DNA from: Polyangiaceae bacterium
Lineage (GTDB): Bacteria > Myxococcota_A > Polyangia > Polyangiales > Polyangiaceae
Assembly (NCBI GenBank): GCA_947475525.1
Contig: CANJMI010000009.1
Location: 1 to 64,000, forward strand
Direction: 5' to 3'
Length of the DNA: 64,000 nucleotides
This document shows positions 48,433-57,104 of the stretch, piece by piece. Position 1 is the first letter of the stretch. Each line of letters opens with the position of its first letter. A program made the translations under genes and the position numbers. The notes beneath the pieces are model-generated. The model was not told the DNA's origin. It ran no database searches and was given only the letters and a program-made list of their open reading frames with translations.

Positions 48433-50217
48433 CTATGCCTGGTGCAATCGACGGCGGCTCGCGCGTTTCCGCAGGGCCAATGCACCGAGACCGACGAGCC
48501 ACGTGACGCCTGGCGACGAGACCGGGAGGCCCGGCATCGTGCAGCCACACTCGTTCGCGCCGGTGATGCCACCCGCGTTGCCGGCTTGCCCCGCGCCACC
48601 TTGCCCCGCGCCGGCTTGCCCCGCGCCACCTTGCCCCGCGCCGCCAGTTCCGAGTGGAGGCGGTACGTTCGAATCGTCGACGAGGTAGACCTTGGGCCCG
48701 CTCCCCTGGACGAGCATCGGACGGCTGCGGAGGGTCGCCCCAGCGGGCAAGGCCTCGAGCTCCGCGGTACTCTTCAGCGGAGCCGCGGTCGCATCGAAGT
48801 GCCAGTTCGCCGCAGCCAGGGTCGATGGGACGAGGCGCCTCGTACCGCGGTCGAGCAACACGAGCTCTCCGCTTGCGTCCTCGAAGCGCGCAAGCTCGGG
48901 ACCCGCGGACACTTCGTCGTCATCCGGCAGGGTCGCGAGCACGTCGTCCGTGACGTGGAGGAGGTCTGTGTCTGTCGAGAACTTCCACGCTTTCAACACG
49001 TCTTCCGAGGTAAGCCAGCGCTTGCGCCCCATCACCGTGGGAGCCGCGCAGGGACCAAACGTTTTGGGGCTGCCGGTGAGCTCCGCGTTCGGTCCGCCGT
49101 CGATCGGGTTGAACCCATAGGCGTAAACATCGTGGTTTTTACCGTCCATCGCGCTCCACGGTGTCGGAACGATGAAGCCGTGGTTGCACGAGCCAAGTGC
49201 GGCGCAGAGGTCATCGCGGGGCACCTCGGCTTTGAAGAACGCGTACGTCACGGAGGGCTCGAACGGCTTGCCGTCGAACGTCAGCACGCCGCCGATGCTT
49301 TGCGTCGGAACCTCGGGGGCTTGCGTCCAGCCCACGCCAGCGTCGCACGACATGGCATCGAGGTAACCCACGGGCGGCGGATGCGGGCATTGCGGTGCGC
49401 TACCGACCCCCGTCGCGAGCACGCCGAGGTGATTGTTGACTTGGCGACCCGTGGCGAAGATCGCGCCTACCCCGTCGACGTGCATCTGCGAGGAGCCACC
49501 GCCATCCATGTTGCTCGCGTGATCGATAGGCGGTGCCCCCGCGTCGGCGGCTCGCGCGATCATCGCGGCGGCCATCGCGGTGCCCGTAAGTGAGGCATTG
49601 CTGACGAACAGGTAGAGGTGCCGGCGGTCCTTGCTGAGACCAATGCCGGTGCGGCGATGTGCCGTGAGGATCACCGAATCACCATCGAAATTCGGCGCCT
49701 GGGAGGTGCCGCCTTTGATGATCACGTTGTGCGCGCCGACGATCTCGGTGACGACGGGCGCAGCCGGAGGCACGAGGTCCGCGGGCTGCCAGCCGGCACG
49801 GTTGGGTCCGAACTCCCAGTAGCCGCGCTTCTCGAAGAGCATCTTGCCATCGGGCCAATCCGCACCCGCGCCGCGTGCCCGCCCGTTGACGAGCGTCCAA
49901 CCGGGAAAATCAAAGAAGTCCGCGTTCACCGCAGCGGCGGCATTGACCGCGGGGTTCTTTGCCCACTCGGTTGGCGTCGCCTTGCGCTCGTCGTACTTCG
50001 TCGCGCGTACCGAGACTCCAGCGGCACACAGATCGGCCACGATCAGCGCATCGTTCGCGGTCTTCGCAAGCGTAAGCCCAGGCTGCGGCGTGCTGACGTC
50101 GGCGGCGCGCGCCGTACCCGACCAACCGATCGCGGCGCACCCGAGCGCCGTGACCACGCGCGCCGCTTTTGCGCCGAGACGCTGGCAGAGATGAATGCGT
50201 GCGCGGAAAGTTTCCAT
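48433..50217 (-). CDS. Phosphodiester glycosidase (NAGPA) domain protein with MYXO-CTERM
   Basis: 594 residues from ATG 50217 (a TTG three codons earlier is possible). Signal 1-39. NAGPA domain from about 45 to 275: V-N-A-D-F-F-D, H-R-R-T-G-I-G-L-S-K-D-R, S-N-M-D-G-G-G-S-S-Q-M-H-V. A second domain (285-500) with Cys pairs and W-S-A-M-D-G-K-N-H-D-V-Y-A-Y follows, resembling repeated surface modules. Then a G-G-A-G-Q-A-G repeat linker (several units, visible as a 48.6 kb DNA repeat). The end is C-G-C-T-M-P-G-L, a hydrophobic helix and R-K-R-A-S-R-R-R: a MYXO-CTERM signal. It is a paralogue, with a complete sorting signal, of the protein coded at 32.7 kb. Confidence 0.82.
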   Translation of the reverse strand: METFRARIHLCQRLGAKAARVVTALGCAAIGWSGTARAADVSTPQPGLTLAKTANDALIVADLCAAGVSVRATKYDERKATPTEWAKNPAVNAAAAVNADFFDFPGWTLVNGRARGAGADWPDGKMLFEKRGYWEFGPNRAGWQPADLVPPAAPVVTEIVGAHNVIIKGGTSQAPNFDGDSVILTAHRRTGIGLSKDRRHLYLFVSNASLTGTAMAAAMIARAADAGAPPIDHASNMDGGGSSQMHVDGVGAIFATGRQVNNHLGVLATGVGSAPQCPHPPPVGYLDAMSCDAGVGWTQAPEVPTQSIGGVLTFDGKPFEPSVTYAFFKAEVPRDDLCAALGSCNHGFIVPTPWSAMDGKNHDVYAYGFNPIDGGPNAELTGSPKTFGPCAAPTVMGRKRWLTSEDVLKAWKFSTDTDLLHVTDDVLATLPDDDEVSAGPELARFEDASGELVLLDRGTRRLVPSTLAAANWHFDATAAPLKSTAELEALPAGATLRSRPMLVQGSGPKVYLVDDSNVPPPLGTGGAGQGGAGQAGAGQGGAGQAGNAGGITGANECGCTMPGLPVSSPGVTWLVGLGALALRKRASRRRLHQA

Positions 50218-50305
50218 GGGTCCCAAAGCCTACCACGCGCGAAGGCACTCCTCGGATGGGTCATCGGACTTGGCGCCGCGCCTGCACTCGGCGAGACCTC
50301 CACCG

Positions 50306-51457
50306 ATGAGCGTCCTCTCCTTAGCCGCCGCCTATGCGCGCACTCCAACGGGCAAGCTGCGTGCGCGCTCGCTCTCGATCCCATTTCGTGGAACACCGGG
50401 TCCGCTCAATTCCATCACGGACGTCGCCGGCGTCGAGGTCGGTCACCGCACAATCGTCCGCGGCGACGGCGCGCTCGTCGTCGGCGAAGGACCGGTTCGA
50501 ACGGGGGTCACGGCCATCCATCCGCGGGGGCGCGCGAATCACGGAAGGCCAGTATTTGCTGGGGTTCACAGCATGAATGGCAACGGGGAGATGACGGGCT
50601 TCGTGTGGATCGAAGAGGCTGGTCGCACCGAGTTGCCCATCGTGCTGACGAACACGCACTCGGTTGGGCTCGCTCGCGACGCGGTCGTCAAATGGATGGT
50701 GCAGACCCAGGCGCGGCGCATGTCGCCGTGGATGCTGCCGGTCGCGGCCGAGACTTACGACGGGCACTTGAGCGACATCGACGGCTTCCATGTCACCGAT
50801 GCGGATGTCTTCGCCGCGCTCGAGGATGCGGCTCCGGGGGCCATCGACGAAGGCAGCGTCGGCGGCGGCACCGGCATGGTCTGCTACGAGTGGAAAGGTG
50901 GCATCGGCACCGCGTCGCGTGCGGTTACACTCGGCACGACACCGGGGGTGGTGGGGGCCCTCGTGCAGGCGAACTTTGGCCGGCGCGAGCAGTGCCACAT
51001 CGCAGGTCTCCCGGTCGGACGCTGGCTCAAAGAGGGCGCGCCGGGCTTGCCCGAGCAGGGCTCGATCATCGTCGTCATCGCTACGGACGTGCCGCTCTTG
51101 CCGCACCAACTGCGGCGCGTCGCGAAGCGCGCCACCCTCGGCGTCGGGCGGAGCGGGGCGATCGCCGGGCACGGGTCGGGCGACATCTTCCTCGCGTTTT
51201 CGACGGGAAATCCTGACTTTTTCGCCGAAGGAGCCGATCCGCGAGCGTGCCTGGCCGCCCCTGACGACGCGTTGAACCCGGTGTTCGAAGCCGTCATTCA
51301 AAGCGTCGACGAGGCCATCCTCAACGCGCTCGTGGCCAACCAAACGATGGTCGGTCGCGATGGGCACACGATCGAGGCCCTGCCACACGAGCCTATTGGG
51401 CGCTGGTGCCGCGCGCTCGCGGCGGGCGAGCTCGGGCCGCCCGCTCTCGCCGAATAG
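50306..51457 (+). CDS. P1 family (DmpA-type) self-processing aminopeptidase
   Basis: 383 residues from ATG 50306; the frame extends upstream into the divergent promoter region. The family autocleaves between a small residue and a Ser to give an N-terminal nucleophile. The segment G-G-G-T-G-M-V-C-Y near 190, followed by K-G-G-I-G-T-A-S-R-A-V, places the nucleophile Ser around residue 207. Other family blocks are I-T-D-V-A-G-V-E-V-G-H near 35, G-V-T-A-I-H-P-R near 70, N-T-H-S-V-G near 118 and G-H-G-S-G-D-I-F near 290. Known members are D- or L-aminopeptidases and beta-peptidyl aminopeptidases; substrate not predicted. Confidence 0.9.
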   Translation: MSVLSLAAAYARTPTGKLRARSLSIPFRGTPGPLNSITDVAGVEVGHRTIVRGDGALVVGEGPVRTGVTAIHPRGRANHGRPVFAGVHSMNGNGEMTGFVWIEEAGRTELPIVLTNTHSVGLARDAVVKWMVQTQARRMSPWMLPVAAETYDGHLSDIDGFHVTDADVFAALEDAAPGAIDEGSVGGGTGMVCYEWKGGIGTASRAVTLGTTPGVVGALVQANFGRREQCHIAGLPVGRWLKEGAPGLPEQGSIIVVIATDVPLLPHQLRRVAKRATLGVGRSGAIAGHGSGDIFLAFSTGNPDFFAEGADPRACLAAPDDALNPVFEAVIQSVDEAILNALVANQTMVGRDGHTIEALPHEPIGRWCRALAAGELGPPALAE

Positions 51458-51461
51458 CGAC

Positions 51462-52136
51462 TCAGATACTGCGGCGCCCGCCGAGCCTACCTGCGTCCTC
51501 GGGCGTGCCACGCGGCGTATCGTTGAGCGGCAGGAACTGCCCGGCCTCCGGATCGAACGCCGCCACGCCGCCGGTCTCGAGCGAGTACATCCACGCGTGC
51601 AGGCGCAGTTCACCACGCGTGAGCGCCGCAAAGACTGCGGGATGCGTACGCAGGTTCTCGATCTGCGCGAGCACGTTCTCTTCGATGCAGGTCTCGAGTC
51701 GGGCCTTCGGCGTAAGCTCCTTGTAGTGCGTCCGCATCACGCGGCGCGTGGACTCGGCGTGCTTCAGCCAGCTCGCCACCGCCGGGAGCTCGGCTAGGTC
51801 CGCCGGGTCACCCATCAGTGCGTTCATTGCGCCGCAGTGGGTGTGGCCGCAAAGGATGATGTCGCGAATCCCGAGGGCATCGACGGAGTACTCGATCGCG
51901 GCGGCCTCCGCCCCATTGTGCGAGCCCCACGCCGGGACGAGATTGCCGGCGTTTCGCAGGATGAAAAGGTCTCCCGGCTTCGTCTGCGTGAGCAGGTTCG
52001 GGGACACACGTGAGTCCGAGCACGTGATGAAAAGGGCGTCCGGATTTTGGCCTTCGACGAGGCGGTCGAAGAGCGCGCGCTGAGGACCGAACACGCCAGC
52101 TTGAAACCTGTGAATACCTTCGATCAGTTTTTCCAT
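51462..52136 (-). CDS. Beta-class carbonic anhydrase
   Basis: 224 residues, a normal length. It interconverts carbon dioxide and bicarbonate. Zinc ligands C39 (I-T-C-S-D-S-R-V), H98 and C101 (C-G-H-T-H-C-G-A-M) are all present, as is the active-site D41/R43 dyad and the R-N-A-G-N block. The position after the P1 peptidase gene (four bases, converging) is accidental. It is divergent from the esterase gene with 46 bases between. Confidence 0.97.
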   Translation of the reverse strand: MEKLIEGIHRFQAGVFGPQRALFDRLVEGQNPDALFITCSDSRVSPNLLTQTKPGDLFILRNAGNLVPAWGSHNGAEAAAIEYSVDALGIRDIILCGHTHCGAMNALMGDPADLAELPAVASWLKHAESTRRVMRTHYKELTPKARLETCIEENVLAQIENLRTHPAVFAALTRGELRLHAWMYSLETGGVAAFDPEAGQFLPLNDTPRGTPEDAGRLGGRRSI

Positions 52137-52182
52137 GGGGATGGTTCGCGGCGTACACTAACGGCCGAGACGCGACTAGCCC

Positions 52183-53175
52183 GTGCGCATCACCATCCGC
52201 TATCCCCAAGGTCAAAGCCACCTCGTCCTCCGCACGTCACGCGACTGGGAGCACGACCTCGAACCCGTCGAGAGTAGCGAAGAGCACGCGGTTTTCGATG
52301 TTTCCCTCGACGAGGCCTTCTTGTCGTTCAAGGCGTGCCTCATCCGCGATGACGGTTTTCATTGGTGCCGCGGCAGCGACTACGTCGTCAGTCGCCACGA
52401 TCCGGATCCCGAGGCGTGGCCATTCTTCTTTGGCGCAGAACGCGGGAGCGTTACCGAGGTGATGACCTTCGAGCGCGACGGCCGTTCGCACGCCGTCCGC
52501 GTGTACCTACCCCCGGGGTACGAGGAGAACATGCTCCGTACCTATCCCGTTCTTTACATGCAAGACGGGCGAAACCTGTTCTTCCCCGACGAAGCGTTCG
52601 GCGGGCACGAGTGGCAAGTCGACGAGACCATGGACCGACTCGACCGAATGAACGCCGTTCGCAAGGTGATCGTCGTTGGCGTCGCCCCCATGGACCGCAT
52701 GCGCGACTACACCCGCGCGGGCTACCAGTCGTACGGGGACTTTCTCGTCGGTACCATCAAGCCTGCGATCGACCGCGCGTTTCGCACACGGACGAGCGCG
52801 AAAGACACCGTCGTGATGGGCTCTTCCCTCGGCGGAGTCGTGTCCCTCTTTCTCGCGTGGAACTACCCCGCGGTGTTCGGAAACGCTGCCTGCCTGTCGA
52901 GCACCTTTGGCTACGACGACGACCTCTTCGCACGCGTAGAGCGTGAAGAAAAGCGGCCGATCCGCGTTTATTTGGATAGCGGCTGGCCGCGTGACAACTT
53001 CGACGCGACCAACGCGATGCGCGACCTCCTGGTGTTCCGCGGCTACCGGCTAGGTGACGACCTGTTGCAGTTCAGCTTCCCTGACGGCCTGCACAACGAA
53101 GACTCGTGGGCCGGGCGCCTTCACGTGCCGTTTCAATATTTTTTTGGGCGTGCGTGGGCTGCGGCACGAAGCTGA
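52183..53175 (+). CDS. Alpha/beta-hydrolase esterase (Fes/IroE-like, esterase D family)
   Basis: 330 residues from GTG. An N-terminal strand domain (1-95, carbohydrate-binding/early-set-like) precedes an esterase domain. Catalytic blocks: Y-P-V-L-Y-M-Q-D-G-R-N-L-F near 125, and nucleophile Ser in V-M-G-S-S-L-G-G near 213. A catalytic Asp lies near 265 (Y-L-D-S-G) and a His in D-G-L-H-N-E near 307. This fits the family that includes enterobactin esterases and acetyl-xylan/feruloyl esterases. No siderophore gene is near. No signal peptide, so cytoplasmic. Confidence 0.88.
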   Translation: MRITIRYPQGQSHLVLRTSRDWEHDLEPVESSEEHAVFDVSLDEAFLSFKACLIRDDGFHWCRGSDYVVSRHDPDPEAWPFFFGAERGSVTEVMTFERDGRSHAVRVYLPPGYEENMLRTYPVLYMQDGRNLFFPDEAFGGHEWQVDETMDRLDRMNAVRKVIVVGVAPMDRMRDYTRAGYQSYGDFLVGTIKPAIDRAFRTRTSAKDTVVMGSSLGGVVSLFLAWNYPAVFGNAACLSSTFGYDDDLFARVEREEKRPIRVYLDSGWPRDNFDATNAMRDLLVFRGYRLGDDLLQFSFPDGLHNEDSWAGRLHVPFQYFFGRAWAAARS

Positions 53176-53189
53176 TCCACGAAGCTGAA

Positions 53190-55946
53190 TCACGGCGCCG
53201 GCGCGGGCGTCATCGCGACTTGGGTCGTCGCGGTCTTCGTCAAACCGACGGAGGCGTTGCCGGTCTTGTCGGTGGTGCAGAGTCGGTAGGAGTAGGTCGA
53301 CGCATCAGGGAGACCGCCATGCACGAACGAGAACCCCGTGCCTGAGTAGAGAACGTCTCCGGCCGAGCAGGAGGCGGGCGCGGTGACGCCTGGGATGGCG
53401 ACGATGGTGTAGTTCGCGATCCCCGTGGTCACGTCTTTGATGCCCGTCCAGGTCAAGGTGACCTTCTGAAGCGAGCCTGTGGCCGCGAGGGCCCCGCCTG
53501 CCGGGGCGACGTTGTCCCAGACGATCGTGTCCGCAACGGGCTTAAGCAGCGTGTTGCCCCAATTGTCGCGGAGCCAAACATTGACGGTCTTCGTGCCGTT
53601 GAGCGGCGCGACTGTCCACACGTGGCTCGTCGCGAACGGAATCCATGCCACGCAGTTCACCGTGTTGCTGACGCACATCTGGGTGACGGTACCCTGCGAA
53701 GCGCCAGTGATCGTCAGCGTGACCGCTTGTTGCGACGTGTTGGCCGCGCCGCCGTTGATCACCACGCTGCCCGTCGGCGGCTCGGTGAACGGCACGGGCT
53801 TTCCGAGCCCGACGACCCCCGCCCCAAGCTTGCCGAGCTTGTCGATGCCGCACACGCGGTAGGCGTACGTCGTGCCGTTCGTAAGGCCCGCGTGCGTAAA
53901 CTTCAGCTCGGCGCCCGCGTACACTTCGGTGCCGAGAAGGCAGCTCGTCGGTGCAACCGTACCTTCCGAAAAGACGGCCTTGTAGCTCGCTACGCCGGAC
54001 AGCGTGTCGACGAAGCCAGACCACGTGACGTTGAGTGCACCGTCGAGGGGCGCCGTCTTTATCAGCCCGCCGGTCGGTCCGGTGGAGTCGAAGGTAATCA
54101 CCGCGGTGAGAGCGGCCGAGCTCGCATTGCCGACGCCGTCCTTCAGCCAAACACGAACGGTCTTTTTGCCATCGACCGTCGCAAGCTTCCACGCCTTCGT
54201 CGGTGCAAAAGCTTCCCATGCGCCGCAGGTGGTGCCGTTGCTCACGCACATTTGCGCGACGCCATTGATGTCCACGGCGGTGATCGCGAGCGACACCGCG
54301 AGGTCATTCGTGAACATGGCCCCGCCGTTGATCAGCAGACTTCCGGTCGGTGCGGTGGTGTCCTTCGCCTGCGTAAACGTCAGCGTTTTACCGGCAAAAG
54401 CGACGGTACCCGTGCGCGGACCGCTCGAGTTGTTGAGCTGGGCCGAGACGGTCAAGGCCGCGCTGCCTGCGCCGGCTGAGACGTCGGGCGTGAGCCACGC
54501 GGCGGAGGAGACTGCCGTCCAACCGCACGCGTTGCTGGTCGTGACCGCGAAGACGGGAGCGCCGCCCGCGGGGGACACGGTCGCCGTCGCCTTCGTAACG
54601 GCGTAGAGGCAAGGCTGCGTCGCGGCGGCGAGGTCGATGCGCGGAAACGTAAGCTTGTTGCGCGTATCGAGAATGGACTTCGCGGAGACGACGAGGCGTG
54701 ATTGAAGCTGGTCGGGGGAGTCGTCCGGGTACGCAGCGGCGAGGGTCGCGATCGCGCCGGCGACGTGCGGCGCCGCGAACGAGGTCCCGTGCCATACGGA
54801 GCCGAGCGTCGCTACGGCCGAGCCTGGGGCGAGGAGCGTCAGGAGCTTGCTGGCGTTCGAGTAGTAGGTGACGGTGTCGGCCAAGACCGCTTTCGCATTC
54901 AGCACCTGCTCATACGCCGTCGTTGCACCAACGGAGAGCGCCGCGGGGCCGCATGCCGGGTACGCGAGGCTGTCGAGGTAGCCGTTGTTGCCCGAAGCGA
55001 CGGCGGTCAGGATGCCTACGGCGCGAGCGGCCTTGATAGCCTCGGTTGCAGCGAAACCGGGGCACGCGGCGACGTATTTGCCGCCACCGAGACTCAAGTT
55101 GATGGCCTCGATGTTGTAGAGCGCGCGATTCGCGATCGACCAATTGATGGCCTTCAGAATGTCGGAGTCGTAGGCGTAGGCCCCGCTGAACACGTCGAGC
55201 CCAATAAGCATGGCGCCTGGAGCGACGGAGCCCGCGGTCGCGGCGGTGGCGCTGCCATGTGGCATTGCGGGATCGTCGAGAACGTAGTCCTCGGGCGCGA
55301 CTTCACCGACGAACGAGACCCGGCAGCCGGCGACTCCTGCGGTCGGGCATGTGCCGAACTCAGGCCTCGCGTAATCGAGCCCCGTGTCGATGACGACGAT
55401 GGTCGAACCGAGGCCCGCGAAGCCCGCCTGCACGGCGGCCGGTTGATTGATGATCGCAAGGTTTTCGTCGGCAAACGCCTCGCTTGCGAAGTTTTCGTGG
55501 AGTTGGACGACGTCCGGCTCGGCCGCGAGCGCGAGCGCGGCCCCAAGCGAATCGACCCGAACGAGGCTCACCGGCAGCTGGTCGTAGTCGTGGACGAGCG
55601 CGAACGTGCGCGGGTCCATGCGCGAATGAATCGCGGTCTTCGCGTCATCGAAGGCGGCCTTGCGGATGACCCCCCGAGCTTCGCGTTCGGCGCGCGCTTC
55701 GGACGGAAACGCAAGCCCCTGTTCGGCGCGCGCCCGCGTCTCGATGGCCGAGCCGTCGTACACGACGAGCACCTCTTGGGGCCCACTGGCCTCGAGCGCC
55801 AGGCTCACCGCCAGCGAGAGCTTCGCGGCAGGATTCGTCTGCGGGGCGCTCGGGGCGGCCTCCGTGTACTCGACTTCTCCGCCGCACGCCGCAAGCGCGA
55901 CCGCAGCCACCACCGCCATCACCGTTCTGGGGGTCAGACACAACAT
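53190..55946 (-). CDS. Subtilisin-like (S8) serine peptidase lipoprotein with BACON and FN3-like repeats
   Basis: 918 residues. ATG 55946 is chosen because AGGAG sits seven bases upstream, inside a longer frame that could begin at GTG 55961. Lipobox A-L-A-A-C. The propeptide is about residues 40-160. The catalytic triad of a subtilase is complete: D187 (V-V-I-D-T-G), H230 (M-P-H-G-S) and S389 (G-T-S-F-A-A-P). The oxyanion Asn is in A-S-G-N-N-G. A short BACON-like domain (C-G-W-T-A-V-S-S-A-A-W-L-T, about 460-520) follows. Two or three Ig/FN3-type modules with Cys pairs run to the end. No C-terminal sorting signal. Surface protease, substrate unknown. Confidence 0.9.
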   Translation of the reverse strand: MLCLTPRTVMAVVAAVALAACGGEVEYTEAAPSAPQTNPAAKLSLAVSLALEASGPQEVLVVYDGSAIETRARAEQGLAFPSEARAEREARGVIRKAAFDDAKTAIHSRMDPRTFALVHDYDQLPVSLVRVDSLGAALALAAEPDVVQLHENFASEAFADENLAIINQPAAVQAGFAGLGSTIVVIDTGLDYARPEFGTCPTAGVAGCRVSFVGEVAPEDYVLDDPAMPHGSATAATAGSVAPGAMLIGLDVFSGAYAYDSDILKAINWSIANRALYNIEAINLSLGGGKYVAACPGFAATEAIKAARAVGILTAVASGNNGYLDSLAYPACGPAALSVGATTAYEQVLNAKAVLADTVTYYSNASKLLTLLAPGSAVATLGSVWHGTSFAAPHVAGAIATLAAAYPDDSPDQLQSRLVVSAKSILDTRNKLTFPRIDLAAATQPCLYAVTKATATVSPAGGAPVFAVTTSNACGWTAVSSAAWLTPDVSAGAGSAALTVSAQLNNSSGPRTGTVAFAGKTLTFTQAKDTTAPTGSLLINGGAMFTNDLAVSLAITAVDINGVAQMCVSNGTTCGAWEAFAPTKAWKLATVDGKKTVRVWLKDGVGNASSAALTAVITFDSTGPTGGLIKTAPLDGALNVTWSGFVDTLSGVASYKAVFSEGTVAPTSCLLGTEVYAGAELKFTHAGLTNGTTYAYRVCGIDKLGKLGAGVVGLGKPVPFTEPPTGSVVINGGAANTSQQAVTLTITGASQGTVTQMCVSNTVNCVAWIPFATSHVWTVAPLNGTKTVNVWLRDNWGNTLLKPVADTIVWDNVAPAGGALAATGSLQKVTLTWTGIKDVTTGIANYTIVAIPGVTAPASCSAGDVLYSGTGFSFVHGGLPDASTYSYRLCTTDKTGNASVGLTKTATTQVAMTPAPAP

Positions 55947-55953
55947 AAGGAGT

Positions 55954-55958
55954 CTCCT
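55954..55958 (-). promoter_or_regulatory. Shine-Dalgarno AGGAG that fixes the S8 peptidase start
   Basis: AGGAG ends seven bases before ATG 55946. The alternative GTG 55961 has no such site; in fact the AGGAG lies within that longer frame. Confidence 0.7.
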
Positions 55959-56176
55959 CACGTTGCCCTCGTATGGGGCATCCTCATCGGCGGCCCGGTG
56001 GTCTCAATGAGACCCTCGAGCCTGGCACCCCCCCGTTACAGGTTCGCTGTTTGGGCGCGAGACACGTGCTCCGCCAAACTTTTGACAGTATGCCGGAACG
56101 AGGCGCCTTCACGTCAAGTCGAAAAGCCAACTGTCGCGCGCGCCCAGTAAACGCGTGCAGTTCGCGAAGCTGTCCT

Positions 56177-56992
56177 TCAGGGCTTCACGCCGAAGAGCGC
56201 TTCAAAATTGGCTTCGAGCTGCGCCGCCGCGGCATCTTCCGTGACGCCCCAGCGTTCGGCCGCGTAGCGCCACGTAAGCGCGACGTTCGCCGGCTCGCTC
56301 GCCTGATCCTTCTCAGGAGCGAGGTAAGGACAATCTGTTTCGAGCAGCAATTGACCTCGCGGAATGGTCTCGAGCATGCGGGTAAAGCTCTCGCTCCGGC
56401 GCGCGTTCGCCGGGATGCTGAGGTAGTAGCCGGCCTCCGCGACCTTGCGGGCGAGCGCCACCTTGCCGCCGAAACAGTGAAAGTCGACACGCTTCGCACC
56501 GAGCTCCTGCAAAATCTCGAGCGTGCGCTGCTCGCGCTTGCGGGTGTGGACGATCAGCGGTTTGTCGGCGTCGATCGCGATGCGAACGAGCGCGCGAAAG
56601 GCGTCTTCCTGCGCGGGCCAGAGCGCCTCGGGGACCCAGTAACCGTCGAGACCCACCTCACCGACGGCGAAGGCCTCCTCGACGTGGGCGCGTACGAAGG
56701 CGACCGCCTCCTCGGCCGACGGCGGCTCGTCGTCGTCGGCCTCATCACGCGGGTACGGCACCTTCGCGGCGAGCATCTCCCGCATCACCGCGTCGACTGG
56801 ATAGAGGCCGATTGCAGGCTTCACGAGCGGGTCGCGTTTCGCAAGGGCGAGCACCGCGGCGTTGTCCTTTGGGTGCAGGCCGTTCGACACGATGGTCGTC
56901 AACCCAGCGGCGCGAGCGCGCGCGAGCACGTCATCGATCACGGGCAGGATGCGCGGGTGCGTCAGGTGAGCGTGAACGTCGAAGAGGCCCAT
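56177..56992 (-). CDS. tatD: TatD-family metal-dependent hydrolase (intact copy)
   Basis: 271 residues, the family length (about 260-270). TatD proteins are 3'-5' DNases/hydrolases. Metal residues: H-x-H in L-F-D-V-H-A-H-L, Glu in V-G-E-V-G-L-D-G, His in I-V-H-T-R-K, His in D-F-H-C-F-G-G, and Asp in L-E-T-D-C-P-Y-L. The first 51 codons lie in a 153-bp direct repeat shared with the tatD'-hsdM' chimera at 58.5 kb (one base differs: Phe4 here, Ser there). Native upstream sequence is interrupted immediately before the start codon by the inserted fragment, so its expression now depends on the inserted operon or the chimera's promoter. Confidence 0.95.
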   Translation of the reverse strand: MGLFDVHAHLTHPRILPVIDDVLARARAAGLTTIVSNGLHPKDNAAVLALAKRDPLVKPAIGLYPVDAVMREMLAAKVPYPRDEADDDEPPSAEEAVAFVRAHVEEAFAVGEVGLDGYWVPEALWPAQEDAFRALVRIAIDADKPLIVHTRKREQRTLEILQELGAKRVDFHCFGGKVALARKVAEAGYYLSIPANARRSESFTRMLETIPRGQLLLETDCPYLAPEKDQASEPANVALTWRYAAERWGVTEDAAAAQLEANFEALFGVKP

Positions 56993-56994
56993 GG
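56842..56994 (-). repeat. Direct repeat copy 1 (5' end of intact tatD)
   Basis: 153 bases identical to 58452-58604 except one (A at 56982, G at 58592 on the + strand). It begins at the ATG of tatD plus two bases and ends in the A-L-A-L-A codons. Sequence before and after the two copies differs, so these are the limits of the duplication. A few bases of weaker similarity (CTGxTGACGC on the - strand) may continue upstream of both start codons. Confidence 0.95.
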
Positions 56995-56996
56995 CG

Positions 56997-57104
56997 TCAG
57001 CAGGCTACCGAATGCCGGGCCGGTTCTGTCAATCGCTTGAAGACCCGTGGCGCGGATGCGTCGTCATAGCCGGGGGGCGGGGCGGACAGAAAATCTGGTT
57101 TCAT
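56997..57104 (-). pseudogene. Truncated start of third gene of the inserted operon
   Basis: 35 codons from an ATG that overlaps the rhuM stop (ATGA), ending at a TGA five bases before the tatD ATG. The sequence M-K-P-D-F-L-S-A-P-P-P-G-Y-D-D-A is not recognised; in type I restriction operons the gene after hsdM and rhuM is often hsdS or hsdR. It is probably cut at the repeat boundary, or may be a meaningless overlap. Confidence 0.3.

Noticed and set aside
49618-51216. 532-codon open frame on the + strand
   Set aside because: Runs antisense to the NAGPA gene and then out of frame through the P1 peptidase gene; low-complexity Arg-rich translation.
54702-56150. 482-codon open frame on the + strand
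   Set aside because: Antisense to the S8 peptidase, whose catalytic triad is clear.
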